From an uncultured Collinsella sp. (GTDB lineage: Bacteria; Actinomycetota; Coriobacteriia; Coriobacteriales; Coriobacteriaceae): 64,000 nt of DNA. The translations under genes were made by a program, and so were the position numbers. Numbering within the stretch: position 1 is the first letter of the stretch; each line of letters opens with the position of its first letter. Of this stretch, positions 35,103-44,350 are shown piece after piece. The stretch spans positions 62,001 through 126,000 of the forward strand of contig CALAMG010000002.1 in the NCBI GenBank assembly GCA_937925715.1. Reading direction: 5' to 3'. The notes beneath the pieces are model-generated. The model was not told the DNA's origin. It made no database searches and saw only the letters and a program-made list of their open reading frames with translations.

Positions 35103-36569
35103 CTACTCGCCCTCCGAGGTCTCGGCATCGCCCGCGGCATCCGCCGCATCGACAACCTCGACGCCCTCATCCGCAGCATCGGCCACGTCAATGGCTTCAA
35201 CGGCAACGTCCTCACCAGCATCCTCGAGCTCCTCGTACTCCGAGAAGTCCTCAGCGCCCTCAAAGTCAAAGGCGCGCTGGCAAATGCGGACCTCGTCGCC
35301 CGCACGGCAACCAGCCTTCTCGAGCGCGTCGTCAACACCCATACGCGCAAACTTATGCTGCAGGTAAATGACGGCTTCCTCGTTTTCCCAGTCGGTCTGA
35401 ATGACCATGCGCTCGATGGCACGACCGACCACGCGGAAGGCACCGGGCTCTTCCTGGACAATGCGGAAACGCTTCTCACGCTGCAAGCGACGGCGCTCCC
35501 ACTCCTCGTCGCGCAGAACGACCGGCTCATCGGAGACAGCCAACTCGGCGCGAAGCTTAGCCACCTGCTCGCCCACGGCAAGCATCAGCGTGTTGAGGCC
35601 GGCACTCGTCACAGCAGACACGGCAAAGAACATATGTCCATCGTCGAGCGCTGCGCGCTTGAGGTCGGCAATCTTGTCGGCCGTGCCCGGCGCATCGCAC
35701 TTGTTGGCAACGACGATCTGCGGACGCTCCGAAAGCTCGGCGCCATACTGCTCGAGCTCGCGGTTGATGATGCGATAATCCTCGACCGAATCGCGATCCT
35801 CAAAACCACCCGTCATGTCGACGACGTGCATGATGAGTGCCGTGCGCTCAATGTGGCGCAAGAACTGGTGACCCAGGCCCTTACCCTCGCTCGCGCCTTC
35901 GATAAGACCGGGGACGTCAGCAACGACGTAAGAATATTCGCCGGCACGCACCATGCCGAGGTTCGGCACGAGCGTGGTAAACGGGTAGTCGGCAATCTTG
36001 GGGCGGGCGGCACTCATGCGCGCAATGAGCGATGACTTACCCACCGAGGGAAAGCCCACAAGCGCGGCATCGGCCATAAGCTTCATCTCGAGCTCAATCC
36101 AGTGCTCCTCGGCCGGTTCGCCCAGCTGAGCGAACGCGGGCGCGCGGCGCACCGACGTCACAAAGTGCGTGTTGCCCAGGCCGCCGGCACCGCCGGGCGC
36201 CACGACGACGCGCTCGCCATCGTGCACCAGGTCGGCAATCTCGAACATCGGGGTCTGCGTCTCGGGGTCGAGCTCCCGCACCACGGTACCCATAGGGACC
36301 TTGAGAATCAGGTCCTCGCCGCTCTTACCGTTACGACGGGCACCCTGTCCGTGCGTGCCGCGCTCGGCGCGGAAGTGATGCTTAAAGCGGTAATCGATCA
36401 GCGAAGACAGCTGAGCATCGGCCTGGATGACGACATTGCCGCCACGACCGCCGTCGCCGCCATCGGGGCCGCCCTTGGGAACAAATGCCTCGCGCCTAAA
36501 CGACATGCATCCGGCTCCGCCGTCGCCGCCGCACACGTTAATGCGGCTGATATCGGTGAACTGTGACAA
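35103..36569 (-). CDS. obgE: Obg-family GTPase (ribosome assembly)
   Basis: ObgE/CgtA binds the 50S subunit and ppGpp and is essential in most bacteria. The 488-residue protein has the Gly-rich Obg domain (residues 1-160; GGPDGGDGGRGGNVV), the G domain with GFPSVGKSS at 172-180, the DYPFTTL switch I region, DVPGLIEGA (G3) and NKCD (G4), and an OCT domain (about 350-430) as in gram-positive Obg. It ends with about 50 acidic Asp/Glu/Ala residues. The start is TTG at 36569 with AGGAGG 8 bases upstream. Confidence 0.97.
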   Translation of the reverse strand: MSQFTDISRINVCGGDGGAGCMSFRREAFVPKGGPDGGDGGRGGNVVIQADAQLSSLIDYRFKHHFRAERGTHGQGARRNGKSGEDLILKVPMGTVVRELDPETQTPMFEIADLVHDGERVVVAPGGAGGLGNTHFVTSVRRAPAFAQLGEPAEEHWIELEMKLMADAALVGFPSVGKSSLIARMSAARPKIADYPFTTLVPNLGMVRAGEYSYVVADVPGLIEGASEGKGLGHQFLRHIERTALIMHVVDMTGGFEDRDSVEDYRIINRELEQYGAELSERPQIVVANKCDAPGTADKIADLKRAALDDGHMFFAVSAVTSAGLNTLMLAVGEQVAKLRAELAVSDEPVVLRDEEWERRRLQREKRFRIVQEEPGAFRVVGRAIERMVIQTDWENEEAVIYLQHKFARMGVDDALEKAGCRAGDEVRICQRAFDFEGAEDFSEYEELEDAGEDVAVEAIDVADAADEGVEVVDAADAAGDAETSEGE

Positions 36570-36584
36570 CAGAATCGCCTCCTA

Positions 36585-36629
36585 CAAAAAGAGGGAGACC
36601 CTTGAATCCTAAAACTCAAGTGCCTCCCA
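36585..36629 (-). terminator. Terminator between rpmA and obgE
   Basis: On the minus strand GGGAG and CTTGA stems (36593-36597 with 36624-36628; 36601-36605 with 36616-36620) stack across a 3x3 internal loop and are followed by TCTTTTTG. It should reduce read-through from the ribosomal-protein genes into obgE. Confidence 0.7.
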
Positions 36630-36653
36630 CATATGTGCTCTATGAAGGGTGAA

Positions 36654-36911
36654 TTACGCGTTCGCGAGCGGGCGTACGCTGACCCTGTGCTTGATACCCT
36701 TGTGGAACTCAACGGTACCGTCGACCAGCGCGAACAGCGTGTCGTCCTTACCACGGCCAACGTTCTCACCCGGGTGGATGTGCGTGCCGTGCTGACGGAC
36801 GAGAATCGTGCCCGTGGTTACCGTCTGGCCGGCATAGCGCTTCGTGCCAAGGCGCTGACCGCGGGAGTCACGGCCATTACGGGAGGAACCGAGTCCTTTT
36901 TTGTGTGCCAT
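36654..36911 (-). CDS. rpmA: 50S ribosomal protein L27
   Basis: L27 lies near the peptidyl-transferase centre. The 85-residue sequence opens MAHKKGLGSSRNGRDSRGQR and continues with GTILVRQHGTHIHPGENVG, a standard match. The N-terminus begins directly at MAHKKG, without the cleavable extension found in many Firmicutes. It follows rplU after 33 bases. Confidence 0.98.
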   Translation of the reverse strand: MAHKKGLGSSRNGRDSRGQRLGTKRYAGQTVTTGTILVRQHGTHIHPGENVGRGKDDTLFALVDGTVEFHKGIKHRVSVRPLANA

Positions 36912-36944
36912 TGTGTATACCTACTCTTTCGTTACGAGTGTAAT

Positions 36945-37319
36945 CTACTCGGCGACGGGAGCCTCGGCAACAGCCTCAGCCTCTGCCTTGACAGCCTTCT
37001 TGGCGCGGGAGGTAGCCTGAACCTTCACGATCTTCAGCTTGGTGAGCTGCTGACGGTGACCCTTCAGACGACGATAGCGCTTGCGCTTGTGGAACTTGAA
37101 GACCAGCTGCTTCTCGCCCTTGAACTGCTCAACGATCTGAGCGGTAACCTTGGCCTTGGCCAGCTTGTCGGGATCGGTGACGATCTTCTTACCATCGTTG
37201 AGGAAGATAACCGGCAGGGTGACCTTGTCGCCCTCATTGCCCTCGATCTTCTCGACGGTGATGACATCGTCGGTGGCGACCTTGTACTGCTTGCCGCCCG
37301 TGTTAACGATTGCGTACAT
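36945..37319 (-). CDS. rplU: 50S ribosomal protein L21
   Basis: L21 binds 23S rRNA and, in this gene order, precedes L27. The 124-residue protein starts MYAIVNTGGKQYKV and contains HKRKRYRRLKGHRQQLTKLKI, the rRNA-binding block. A tail of about 20 Ala/Glu/Val residues follows the conserved fold. ATG at 37319 was chosen over an in-frame codon 21 bases upstream that has no homology. It is driven by a strong promoter just upstream. Confidence 0.97.
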   Translation of the reverse strand: MYAIVNTGGKQYKVATDDVITVEKIEGNEGDKVTLPVIFLNDGKKIVTDPDKLAKAKVTAQIVEQFKGEKQLVFKFHKRKRYRRLKGHRQQLTKLKIVKVQATSRAKKAVKAEAEAVAEAPVAE

Positions 37320-37361
37320 GTTTACTTGCCCTTCATGCATCAGTTAGTGCAACAGCCGAAT

Positions 37362-37390
37362 ATAGTAGCAGGCGAAAATACCCCCGTCAA
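37362..37390 (-). promoter_or_regulatory. Promoter of rplU-rpmA
   Basis: TTGACG (37385-37390) and TACTAT (37362-37367) are exactly 17 bases apart on the minus strand, about 45 bases from the rplU start. The -35 box overlaps the stop codon region of the preceding DUF2344 gene. Confidence 0.82.
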
Positions 37391-38199
37391 CGAGTATGTG
37401 GAGCAAATCCACAAGTTCGCACAGGTATGGGGCTGACAAGTCGGCCCTCGTCGTCCTCGCATGCTTGATTCTGACGCTCGACATCGTAGGAGCAGATGGT
37501 CACGAGGTCTTGCATACCGGTGGAAACAATAGGTGCATCCACGCCCGGGGTCAAGCCCTGCAACAAAACATCAGCAGCAGAAAGCAAAATTTCCGGACGC
37601 ATGGAGCCCTCGTTGTCGGCATGGGTGTCGAGCATGAGCACCAAATGGTCCGGGCGCTCCCCCGCCGTGAGCTCATAGCCCACGAGCGTGTGATCCAAAT
37701 CCAAGCGCTTGCTCTTTTTGCCGCGCGCGTAGTCGATGCCGTGGCCCGCGCGCAGCGTGTCGATCGCACGACGCACCTCGTCGGCGCTTACGGGCGCCTC
37801 GGGATCCAAGTGCAGGTCGATGCGATACGACAGGCGCGTGAGCTGCGCCGTCAACGCCGGCGTGCGCACGTCGATGTACGCCGCCTCGATGGGCGCCAGA
37901 TCGGCCGGAGACGCCGCAGCCAGGCGCCCAAACGCCTCGTCGAGCGCCACGAACTCGGTCATAAACAGGTCATACCACTCGCAGGTCGACGACGTACCCA
38001 CCGGCAGCGCCGAAGAGAAGCCCACGCGCATGTGCGGAGAGAAGCCCTGCGTGACGGCATAGGGAAGTCCCGCACGGCGCACGATGCGCTCAATGGTATG
38101 GATTACTTCGAGATGGCCCAGGTACTTAAGGCGATCGCGCTTGCCATAGCGAACACGAAGCCTAAAGAGCGAGGGGTTGTCGGTCAGGCGCTCACTCAT
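37387..38199 (-). CDS. DUF2344 (TIGR03936-type) protein, partner of a radical-SAM enzyme
   Basis: This 270-residue protein has the family N-terminus RLRVRYGKRDRLKYLGHLEVIHTIERIVRRAGLP and GFSPHMRVGFSSALPVG. The family's function is unknown, but it nearly always lies next to, or is fused with, the TIGR03960 radical-SAM protein, as here with an ATGA overlap. A role in RNA or ribosome-linked modification has been suggested only by neighbourhood with rplU/rpmA. An RNase E/G gene, often found between this gene and rplU, is absent. Confidence 0.88.
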   Translation of the reverse strand: MSERLTDNPSLFRLRVRYGKRDRLKYLGHLEVIHTIERIVRRAGLPYAVTQGFSPHMRVGFSSALPVGTSSTCEWYDLFMTEFVALDEAFGRLAAASPADLAPIEAAYIDVRTPALTAQLTRLSYRIDLHLDPEAPVSADEVRRAIDTLRAGHGIDYARGKKSKRLDLDHTLVGYELTAGERPDHLVLMLDTHADNEGSMRPEILLSAADVLLQGLTPGVDAPIVSTGMQDLVTICSYDVERQNQACEDDEGRLVSPIPVRTCGFAPHTR

Positions 38200-40073
38200 G
38201 CGCGATCACCCATCAATACATTCTTGGCGTGGAGCGTGGGGCAGATCCCGCAGCCGGTGCACGACGTGCGGGTACAGTCGGGAGTCGTGACGCCCTCGAG
38301 CGAGCGACGGTACTCGCGCTCGAGGAAGCCGCGCGTGCAGCCGGGGCTCACGTGCTCCCACGGCAGGCGCCAGTCCAACTCGTAGGGCAGGTGCACGAGC
38401 TCATTGAGGTCGATGCCGTTTTTGGCAGCAGCTTCCTTCCAGTTATCGAGCGAGAAATGCTCTACCCAGGCGTCAAAGCGAGAGCCCGAGCGCCAAGCAT
38501 CGATGATGACGGGCGTCATGTCACGACCGGCGCGGGAAAGCGCGGCCTCGATGAGCGAGGTCTCGGCATCGTGGTAATGCACGCGGACGGCACGGTTGCG
38601 AACGCTCGTGATAAGCAACTTCTGGCGACGCTTGACGTCGTCGTAGTCGAGCTGCGGGCACCACTGGAACGGCGTGGCAGCCTTGGGGATAAAGACCGAA
38701 ACCGAGATGGACACCGAGATCGAGCCGCGACGAGCCTTGGGCACCACGGAACGACCGAGCTCCAGCACGTGATCGGCCAGATTGGCGATGGCCACGATGT
38801 CCTCATCGCGCTCGCCGGGAAGGCCCATCATAAAGTAGAGCTTCATGCGGTTCCAGCCGGCCTCGAAGGCCGCCTTGGCCGCACGGTCCAGGTCCTCCTC
38901 GGTCACGTTCTTGTTAATGATGTCGCGCATGCGCTGGCTGCCGGCCTCGGGCGCGAACGTCAGGCCGCCCTTCTTTTCGCCGGCGACCGACTCGGCCATA
39001 TCCACGCCAAACGAATCCAGGCGCTGCGACGGAATAGACACGCGTATACCCGTATCCTCCAGGCGACGGTTGAGCCTGCCGAGCACGTCGCGAATGCAGG
39101 AGTGGTCGGTCGTGGAAAGCGAGGTCAGCGACACCTCGTCATAGCCGGTCTTTTCCAGACCCTGAATCACCGACGAGACGATCTGGTCGGCCGAGCGCTC
39201 GCGCACCGGGCGATACGTCATGCCGGCCTGACAAAAACGACAGCCGCGGGCGCAGCCGCGCAGGATCTCGATAGACAGGCGGTCGTGAACCAGCTGCGCA
39301 TAGGGCACGCACGACTGCGACAGCGGATTCGTGGCGCCGAAATCCTCAACGACGCGCTTGTAGACCACGGTCGGCGCATCCTTGCCTTCACGCGGCACGG
39401 TGTAGCCATGCGGCGAGCAGGGCTCGTCGTGACGAACCTCATAGAGCGACGGCACGTAGTTGCCGGCAATGGATGCAAGCTGCTCGACAATCTGCGCGCG
39501 CGGGACCCCTTCGTCACGCAGGCGGCGATGCAGCTGGCAGGTCTCGAGCAGCGATTCCTCGCCCTCACCGATGAGGATGGCATCGAAGAAGGCCGCGTAC
39601 GGCTCGGGGTTGTACACCGAGGGACCGCCGGCGATGATGATTGGGTCGTCTTCACCTCGGTCGGCCGCTAACAGCGGAATGCCAGCGAGGTCCAAAGCCT
39701 CGAGGAAGTTCGTCACCGCCATCTCGTGCGGCACATGCAGACCGACGATATCAAACGAAGCGACCGGCGCTGCACCCTCGAGCGATAGCAGCGGAATACC
39801 CGCCTCGCGCATGGCGTCGCCCATATCGGGCCACGGCACATAGCCGCGCTCGCAGGAGATGCCCTCGGCCTGGTTAAGGATGTTGTAGAGGATGGCGATG
39901 CCCTGGTTGGGCAGACCGACCTCGTACACATCCGGATAGATCAGGCAGCAACGGTAGTCGGCATCGGCCTTGGAAAGCGTGCCCCACTCGTGATCGATAT
40001 AGCGACTCGGCTTCTCGACCTTGGCGAGCAACGGCTCAATTAAATGAAAACAGTCTTGGTATGCAACGCGCAA
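38196..40073 (-). CDS. B12-binding-type radical SAM protein (TIGR03960 family)
   Basis: The 625-residue protein has an N-terminal cobalamin-binding-like domain (about residues 40-200) and a radical-SAM domain whose [4Fe-4S] cysteines are Cys274, Cys278 and Cys281 (RGCARGCRFCQAG). It contains the family block SLTSLSTTDHSCI, the FAPEAGSQRMRDIINK strand and MKLYFMMGLPGE. A second Cys cluster (TSCTGCGICP) closes the C-terminus and may bind another cluster. The substrate is unknown. TTG at 40073 with GGGG 7 bases upstream is the only reasonable start. It is translationally coupled to the DUF2344 gene. Confidence 0.9.
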   Translation of the reverse strand: MRVAYQDCFHLIEPLLAKVEKPSRYIDHEWGTLSKADADYRCCLIYPDVYEVGLPNQGIAILYNILNQAEGISCERGYVPWPDMGDAMREAGIPLLSLEGAAPVASFDIVGLHVPHEMAVTNFLEALDLAGIPLLAADRGEDDPIIIAGGPSVYNPEPYAAFFDAILIGEGEESLLETCQLHRRLRDEGVPRAQIVEQLASIAGNYVPSLYEVRHDEPCSPHGYTVPREGKDAPTVVYKRVVEDFGATNPLSQSCVPYAQLVHDRLSIEILRGCARGCRFCQAGMTYRPVRERSADQIVSSVIQGLEKTGYDEVSLTSLSTTDHSCIRDVLGRLNRRLEDTGIRVSIPSQRLDSFGVDMAESVAGEKKGGLTFAPEAGSQRMRDIINKNVTEEDLDRAAKAAFEAGWNRMKLYFMMGLPGERDEDIVAIANLADHVLELGRSVVPKARRGSISVSISVSVFIPKAATPFQWCPQLDYDDVKRRQKLLITSVRNRAVRVHYHDAETSLIEAALSRAGRDMTPVIIDAWRSGSRFDAWVEHFSLDNWKEAAAKNGIDLNELVHLPYELDWRLPWEHVSPGCTRGFLEREYRRSLEGVTTPDCTRTSCTGCGICPTLHAKNVLMGDRA

Positions 40074-40083
40074 CGGAAAACCC

Positions 40084-41013
40084 CTAAGCAGCGAGATCTG
40101 ATGCGTCCTGATAGGACGCCATAGGACGGGTAGCGCCCGCGACCGTGGTCACCAGATCGCGAACGCGGGAGAACGTGGCAGTGACCACCTCGTTGGCACG
40201 GCTGTAGTCGGCATCGCGCTCGTAGAGCGAAACGAGCGCACGGCCCATGCCATAGGTGCCCGCGGCAGCAGTGAGCGCCTTGACGGCAAACCCAATATGC
40301 GGCGTCTGCTTGACAAGTGCGCGGGTGACCGCTCGGATCACAAGACCGCCGGCAAGCACGCCCGCGACCTCGTAGCCGCGCTCAGGCTTAATGCCGCGTC
40401 CAAAGACGGCAGCGAGCTCAAAGAGCATGCCCACCTGCGCCAGCGCCATAACGGGATAATCGGCGCCCGGCAAAAACACCAGCGCACCGGTCGCCATATT
40501 GGTGAGCGCGCACGAGGTGATGATACGATTGGCCGCAGCGATGCGCATGAAGGCAAAGTTCGCCGCAAAAGCCGTTTCCTTGTCGGTGCGATCGAGAATC
40601 CAGCGGGCAAGCGTCTCGAGCAGATACGTCTTATCGGTTGCCGCTACCACGCCGAGCATGGGCGTAGACTCCTCGATAAACGGCACCTCCACAGCAGACT
40701 CGGCAAGCACGCACACGGGCGCGCCGGCGATCACGAGCTCCTGCACGGCACTCTCCAAGCGGTCGGAACCACACGAGAGCACCAGCACCACATCGGTATC
40801 GGTCTTTGGAGCAATTCGCTCCTCCCCCAGACGCTCGACGCGCACAATGCCCGAGGTCGTCTGCGGCACAAAGGCGTCACGCACCGTCTCGGCCAGAAAG
40901 CGCGAGGCGGACGAATCCAGATAGACCGAGACGCGCACAGGTGTATCGGAATCCTTCTTAACGGACGCGCCCATCTTAAAAGCGCGGGTCAGCTTATCTA
41001 CGGGAATTTTCAT
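40084..41013 (-). CDS. Predicted membrane-associated protein, DUF697-like
   Basis: I cannot assign a function. The 309-residue protein has a soluble N-terminal half (residues 1-145) with a nucleotide-like alternation of strands (TDVVLVLSCG, PVCVLAESAV). A C-terminal half (about 150-260) follows with two to three hydrophobic helices (TNMATGALVFLPGADYPVMA; VAGVLAGGLVIRAVTRALV) typical of DUF697, a domain often attached to small GTPases. No P-loop is present. It follows rodA with only 18 bases between, so it may belong to the cell-shape operon. GGAGGGG precedes the ATG. Confidence 0.6.
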   Translation of the reverse strand: MKIPVDKLTRAFKMGASVKKDSDTPVRVSVYLDSSASRFLAETVRDAFVPQTTSGIVRVERLGEERIAPKTDTDVVLVLSCGSDRLESAVQELVIAGAPVCVLAESAVEVPFIEESTPMLGVVAATDKTYLLETLARWILDRTDKETAFAANFAFMRIAAANRIITSCALTNMATGALVFLPGADYPVMALAQVGMLFELAAVFGRGIKPERGYEVAGVLAGGLVIRAVTRALVKQTPHIGFAVKALTAAAGTYGMGRALVSLYERDADYSRANEVVTATFSRVRDLVTTVAGATRPMASYQDASDLAA

Positions 41014-41031
41014 GGCAAACCCCTCCAGCGG

Positions 41032-42258
41032 TTACGCGGCGCCCGAACGATGCCGCCATATGGATTGTACGATACCCACCGTCAGCAGCTGAATCATCAT
41101 CGAAGACGAACCGAAGCTAATAAATGGGAGCGGAATACCGGTAATCGGCATCACGCCGATGCACATGCCGATGTTTTCGAAGGTCTGGAACGCCCACATG
41201 CCAACGATGCCCACACACGAAAGACGCAAAAACAGCGACTCACACTTAAAGGCGACGCGAATCGTCGAAAAGATCAGCAGCACGTAGAGGCACAGGAGCA
41301 AAAAAGAACCGCAAAAACCAAAGGTCTCGGACAGGAAGGCGAAGACGAAGTCGGTGTGGAACTCAGGCAGAAAGCCGCCGGCCGACTGCGTCGCATGGCC
41401 CAAACCCTTACCAAAGAAGCCGCCCGAGCCAACGGCGATAAGCGACTGCTGCAGGTTGTAGGCATCGTCCGAATCGGCATTATCGGGGTCGATAAAGACC
41501 GTCAGACGGTTCATCTGATACTGCTTGATGAGCACATCGTGGCCGAGCAACGAATCAAAGACCGAATCGAGCGCCAGAACGAGGGCCACCAAGCCCACGA
41601 GCAGGGCAAGAGTCGACAGCACCCATTCGCGGCGTGCACCGCTCATGCAGATGACGATGGCGCCCGAAACAAGCACGACCAGGCCCGAGCCCAGGTCGCC
41701 CATGGCAACGACGGCCAAAAACGGAATGGACAGCATGCCGCAGAGCTTGACGTAGTCGCGAACGGTATCGATGCGACCGTTATACTGCGAGCCAAGCGTA
41801 GCAATAAAGAAGATGGTGATGAGCTTGGCAAGCTCAACCGGCTGGAATGTCAAGCCGATACCGGGAATCTTGATCCAGCCCGTCATGCCCAGACCGCCCG
41901 TATAGGACAGGCCCGGAATCTTGGGCGAGAAGATCACGATCAGGTCGATGACGAGCAACGCCGTCGAGAAATTGGAAATACCGCGCAAGTCGGTACGCCA
42001 GACCAACACCGCCAGCACCGCCCCGATGCCGATTCCCAGCAGATGGCGTGAGAACGAGGCATCGGCCTTAAACTGCGAAGCCGACCAGATGATGATGGCA
42101 CCGTAGGCGACGAGCGCCACAGTAGCCACGAGCACACCGATATGCACCTTTTGGCGAAACGTGCCGCGCGAGGCCGAAAGTTGCTTGTTGACGCGGTCCA
42201 GGCTGCTGCGAGAGCCGGTCTTGGTTGAACGGAACAGATCCGCCGGAGAAAAATCCAT
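41032..42258 (-). CDS. rodA: RodA-type SEDS peptidoglycan glycosyltransferase
   Basis: RodA polymerises lipid II during side-wall growth together with PBP2 and the MreBCD complex. The 408-residue protein has about ten membrane helices; SEDS landmarks include GWIKIPGIGLTFQPVELAKL, the catalytic Asp region MGDLGSGLVVLV and the C-terminal TGIPLPFISFGSSSMM. A 35-residue basic cytoplasmic N-terminus precedes the first helix. TAGGAGG lies upstream of the ATG. It is directly downstream of mrdA, its cognate transpeptidase. Confidence 0.95.
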   Translation of the reverse strand: MDFSPADLFRSTKTGSRSSLDRVNKQLSASRGTFRQKVHIGVLVATVALVAYGAIIIWSASQFKADASFSRHLLGIGIGAVLAVLVWRTDLRGISNFSTALLVIDLIVIFSPKIPGLSYTGGLGMTGWIKIPGIGLTFQPVELAKLITIFFIATLGSQYNGRIDTVRDYVKLCGMLSIPFLAVVAMGDLGSGLVVLVSGAIVICMSGARREWVLSTLALLVGLVALVLALDSVFDSLLGHDVLIKQYQMNRLTVFIDPDNADSDDAYNLQQSLIAVGSGGFFGKGLGHATQSAGGFLPEFHTDFVFAFLSETFGFCGSFLLLCLYVLLIFSTIRVAFKCESLFLRLSCVGIVGMWAFQTFENIGMCIGVMPITGIPLPFISFGSSSMMIQLLTVGIVQSIWRHRSGAA

Positions 42259-42267
42259 CGCAACCTC

Positions 42268-44337
42268 CTATCGAACCGAAGAATCGCCCGAGGCCGAAGA
42301 GGTATCGGGCTCGTCATAAATCACGCCGAGCACGTCGCGCACGACATGCATCGCGGTATCTGAGCCGCCGCCGCCCTGCTCCAGGACGGTAGCGATGACA
42401 TACTTGGGATCATCGGCCGGTGCATAGGCGCAGAACCACGCGTATTCGTCCTCGCCGCTTTTCTCGCCCGTGCCCGACTTGCCGTATACCTGCGGCGTCA
42501 GGGTGCCAAAGTGAGCCGCCAGGGACGTCGATGCCGTGTAAATCACGTCGTGCATGCCGTTGCGAACAAGAGCCAAATCCGAATCGCTGTTGATCTTGGC
42601 CTCCAGGCGCTTCTTCTTGCCCTTGCCGTTGTATTTATAGGCATCGCCGTCGCCATCGCGCGACACGGCAGACAAAAACACGTGAGGCACGTACTGTTTG
42701 CCGCCGTTGGCAAGACCCATATAGGCACACGCCATCTGTAGGGGCGTCACCAGGATGTCACCCTGACCGATGGCAATGTTGGTCATATCGCCGGCATTCC
42801 ACTTGCGGTCCTCGGCAGAGGCGTCGGTGAAGTACGACTCTTTCCACTCGGCATCGGGAATACGGCCCGCGCCCTCACTCGGCAGATCGATACCGCAGGT
42901 CTTGCCTAGGCCCCAGCGACGAAAGACCTCCTGCAGGCCCTCGGAATGTTGCTCGTCATAAAAGAACGCCTTGCCCATGTCGTAGAAGACGGGGTCGCAC
43001 GAGTTGGCGATACCCGACTGCAGCGTCATGGTGCCGTGGCCGGAATGCAGCCAGCAGTACTTGCCCCACGACTTGCCCAGACCCGTCCAATAGCCCGTGC
43101 AGTTGGTCGTCTGCCCCGACGTGTAGGTTCCAAACTCAAGACCGGCTAGTGCTGAGAGCGGCTTGATGGTCGAGGCCGACATGTACTGTCCGCTAATGGC
43201 GCGGTTGAGCAGCGGGTGCGAACCCTTGTCATCATTGAGCTCGGTCCACACGTCATTTGAGACGCCGCCGATAAAGACGGACGGATCGAACTTGGGCTCG
43301 CTCGCCATGCCCAGGATCTCGCCATTGTTGGGATCGAGACACACCACAGCGCCGTTGCCGGCATTGCTGTAGCCAGTGGTCTTGGCAAGCTCGATAGCGC
43401 TCGCCAGTGCCGTCTCACAGGCCTGTTGGATCTTAAGGTCGAGCGTGAGCTTAATGTCGGAGCCGGCCTTCGCGGGCACGGCGCCGGCCTGACCGGTCAC
43501 ATTGCCCGAGGCATCGACCTTGACGGTCTGCTCACCACGAATACCCTGCAGCAGGTTTTCGTAGTAGCTCTCAACGCCCGCCTGGCCCACGATATCGCCC
43601 GACTGGTACGTAATCTTGCCAGCGGAAGCATCATCATCGCCAGAGGTTTTCTTATTCTGGGCCTCGAGCTGCTCGGAGGTAATGGTGCCGGTATAGCCCA
43701 AGATATGGCATGCCGTCTCACCATATGGATACTGGCGCTCGGTACGCTCGGCAATCTTGACGCCCGGGAACTCGCCGGCATGCTCCTGAATATAGGCAAC
43801 CGTGGAGCGACGGACGTCCGTCGCGATGGTATGCAGGCTCTGGGCGCCCTCTGTATTGTCCTGAATATTGCGAAGGGCCGCCACGTAAGGCATTCCAAGC
43901 ACGTTGGCAAGATGGCGAACCAGAACCTCATCCTCGGCAAGGTCGCGGTAGGCCACGACAGCAAGTGAGGGACGGTTCTGAACAAGCGCCACGCCATTGC
44001 GGTCGAGGATGCGACCGCGCACAGCGGGTGTGGTAACGGTGCGAGTCTGATTGCTATTAGCCTGCTTCTCGTAATAGTCCGACGAGACCATCTGCATGCC
44101 CCACAGCTTGACGGCAAGCGCCGCAAACATCGCGCCCACACCCGTGGTGAGGATGGAAAAGCGGCCCTTGAAGGCGGTCGCCGCGGTATTGCCCTCGCCC
44201 TCGGTGGCGCGCGGGGCCGTTCCATGCTGCGTATCGTAGGTAAAACGGGAATCGCCACGACGCATGATGACCAGCGCGACCACGATGGCCACAACCAGCA
44301 CGATACCGGCGATAATAACCGTCAACTGGGAAGACAT
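42268..44337 (-). CDS. mrdA: Penicillin-binding protein 2 (class B transpeptidase)
   Basis: PBP2 cross-links peptidoglycan in cell elongation. The 689-residue product has an N-terminal membrane segment, a second hydrophobic segment near residues 60-80, a dimerisation/pedestal region (RGRILDRNGVALVQN) and the transpeptidase domain with active-site S389-T-I-K392, the second motif SCD at 446-448 and KSGTGE as the third. An SxD second motif also occurs in E. coli PBP2. The two N-terminal hydrophobic stretches separated by a polar loop are unusual; the first may be an additional anchor. The C-terminal tail is Ser/Asp-rich. Confidence 0.93.
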   Translation of the reverse strand: MSSQLTVIIAGIVLVVAIVVALVIMRRGDSRFTYDTQHGTAPRATEGEGNTAATAFKGRFSILTTGVGAMFAALAVKLWGMQMVSSDYYEKQANSNQTRTVTTPAVRGRILDRNGVALVQNRPSLAVVAYRDLAEDEVLVRHLANVLGMPYVAALRNIQDNTEGAQSLHTIATDVRRSTVAYIQEHAGEFPGVKIAERTERQYPYGETACHILGYTGTITSEQLEAQNKKTSGDDDASAGKITYQSGDIVGQAGVESYYENLLQGIRGEQTVKVDASGNVTGQAGAVPAKAGSDIKLTLDLKIQQACETALASAIELAKTTGYSNAGNGAVVCLDPNNGEILGMASEPKFDPSVFIGGVSNDVWTELNDDKGSHPLLNRAISGQYMSASTIKPLSALAGLEFGTYTSGQTTNCTGYWTGLGKSWGKYCWLHSGHGTMTLQSGIANSCDPVFYDMGKAFFYDEQHSEGLQEVFRRWGLGKTCGIDLPSEGAGRIPDAEWKESYFTDASAEDRKWNAGDMTNIAIGQGDILVTPLQMACAYMGLANGGKQYVPHVFLSAVSRDGDGDAYKYNGKGKKKRLEAKINSDSDLALVRNGMHDVIYTASTSLAAHFGTLTPQVYGKSGTGEKSGEDEYAWFCAYAPADDPKYVIATVLEQGGGGSDTAMHVVRDVLGVIYDEPDTSSASGDSSVR

Positions 44338-44350
44338 CTACGGGCCTCCC

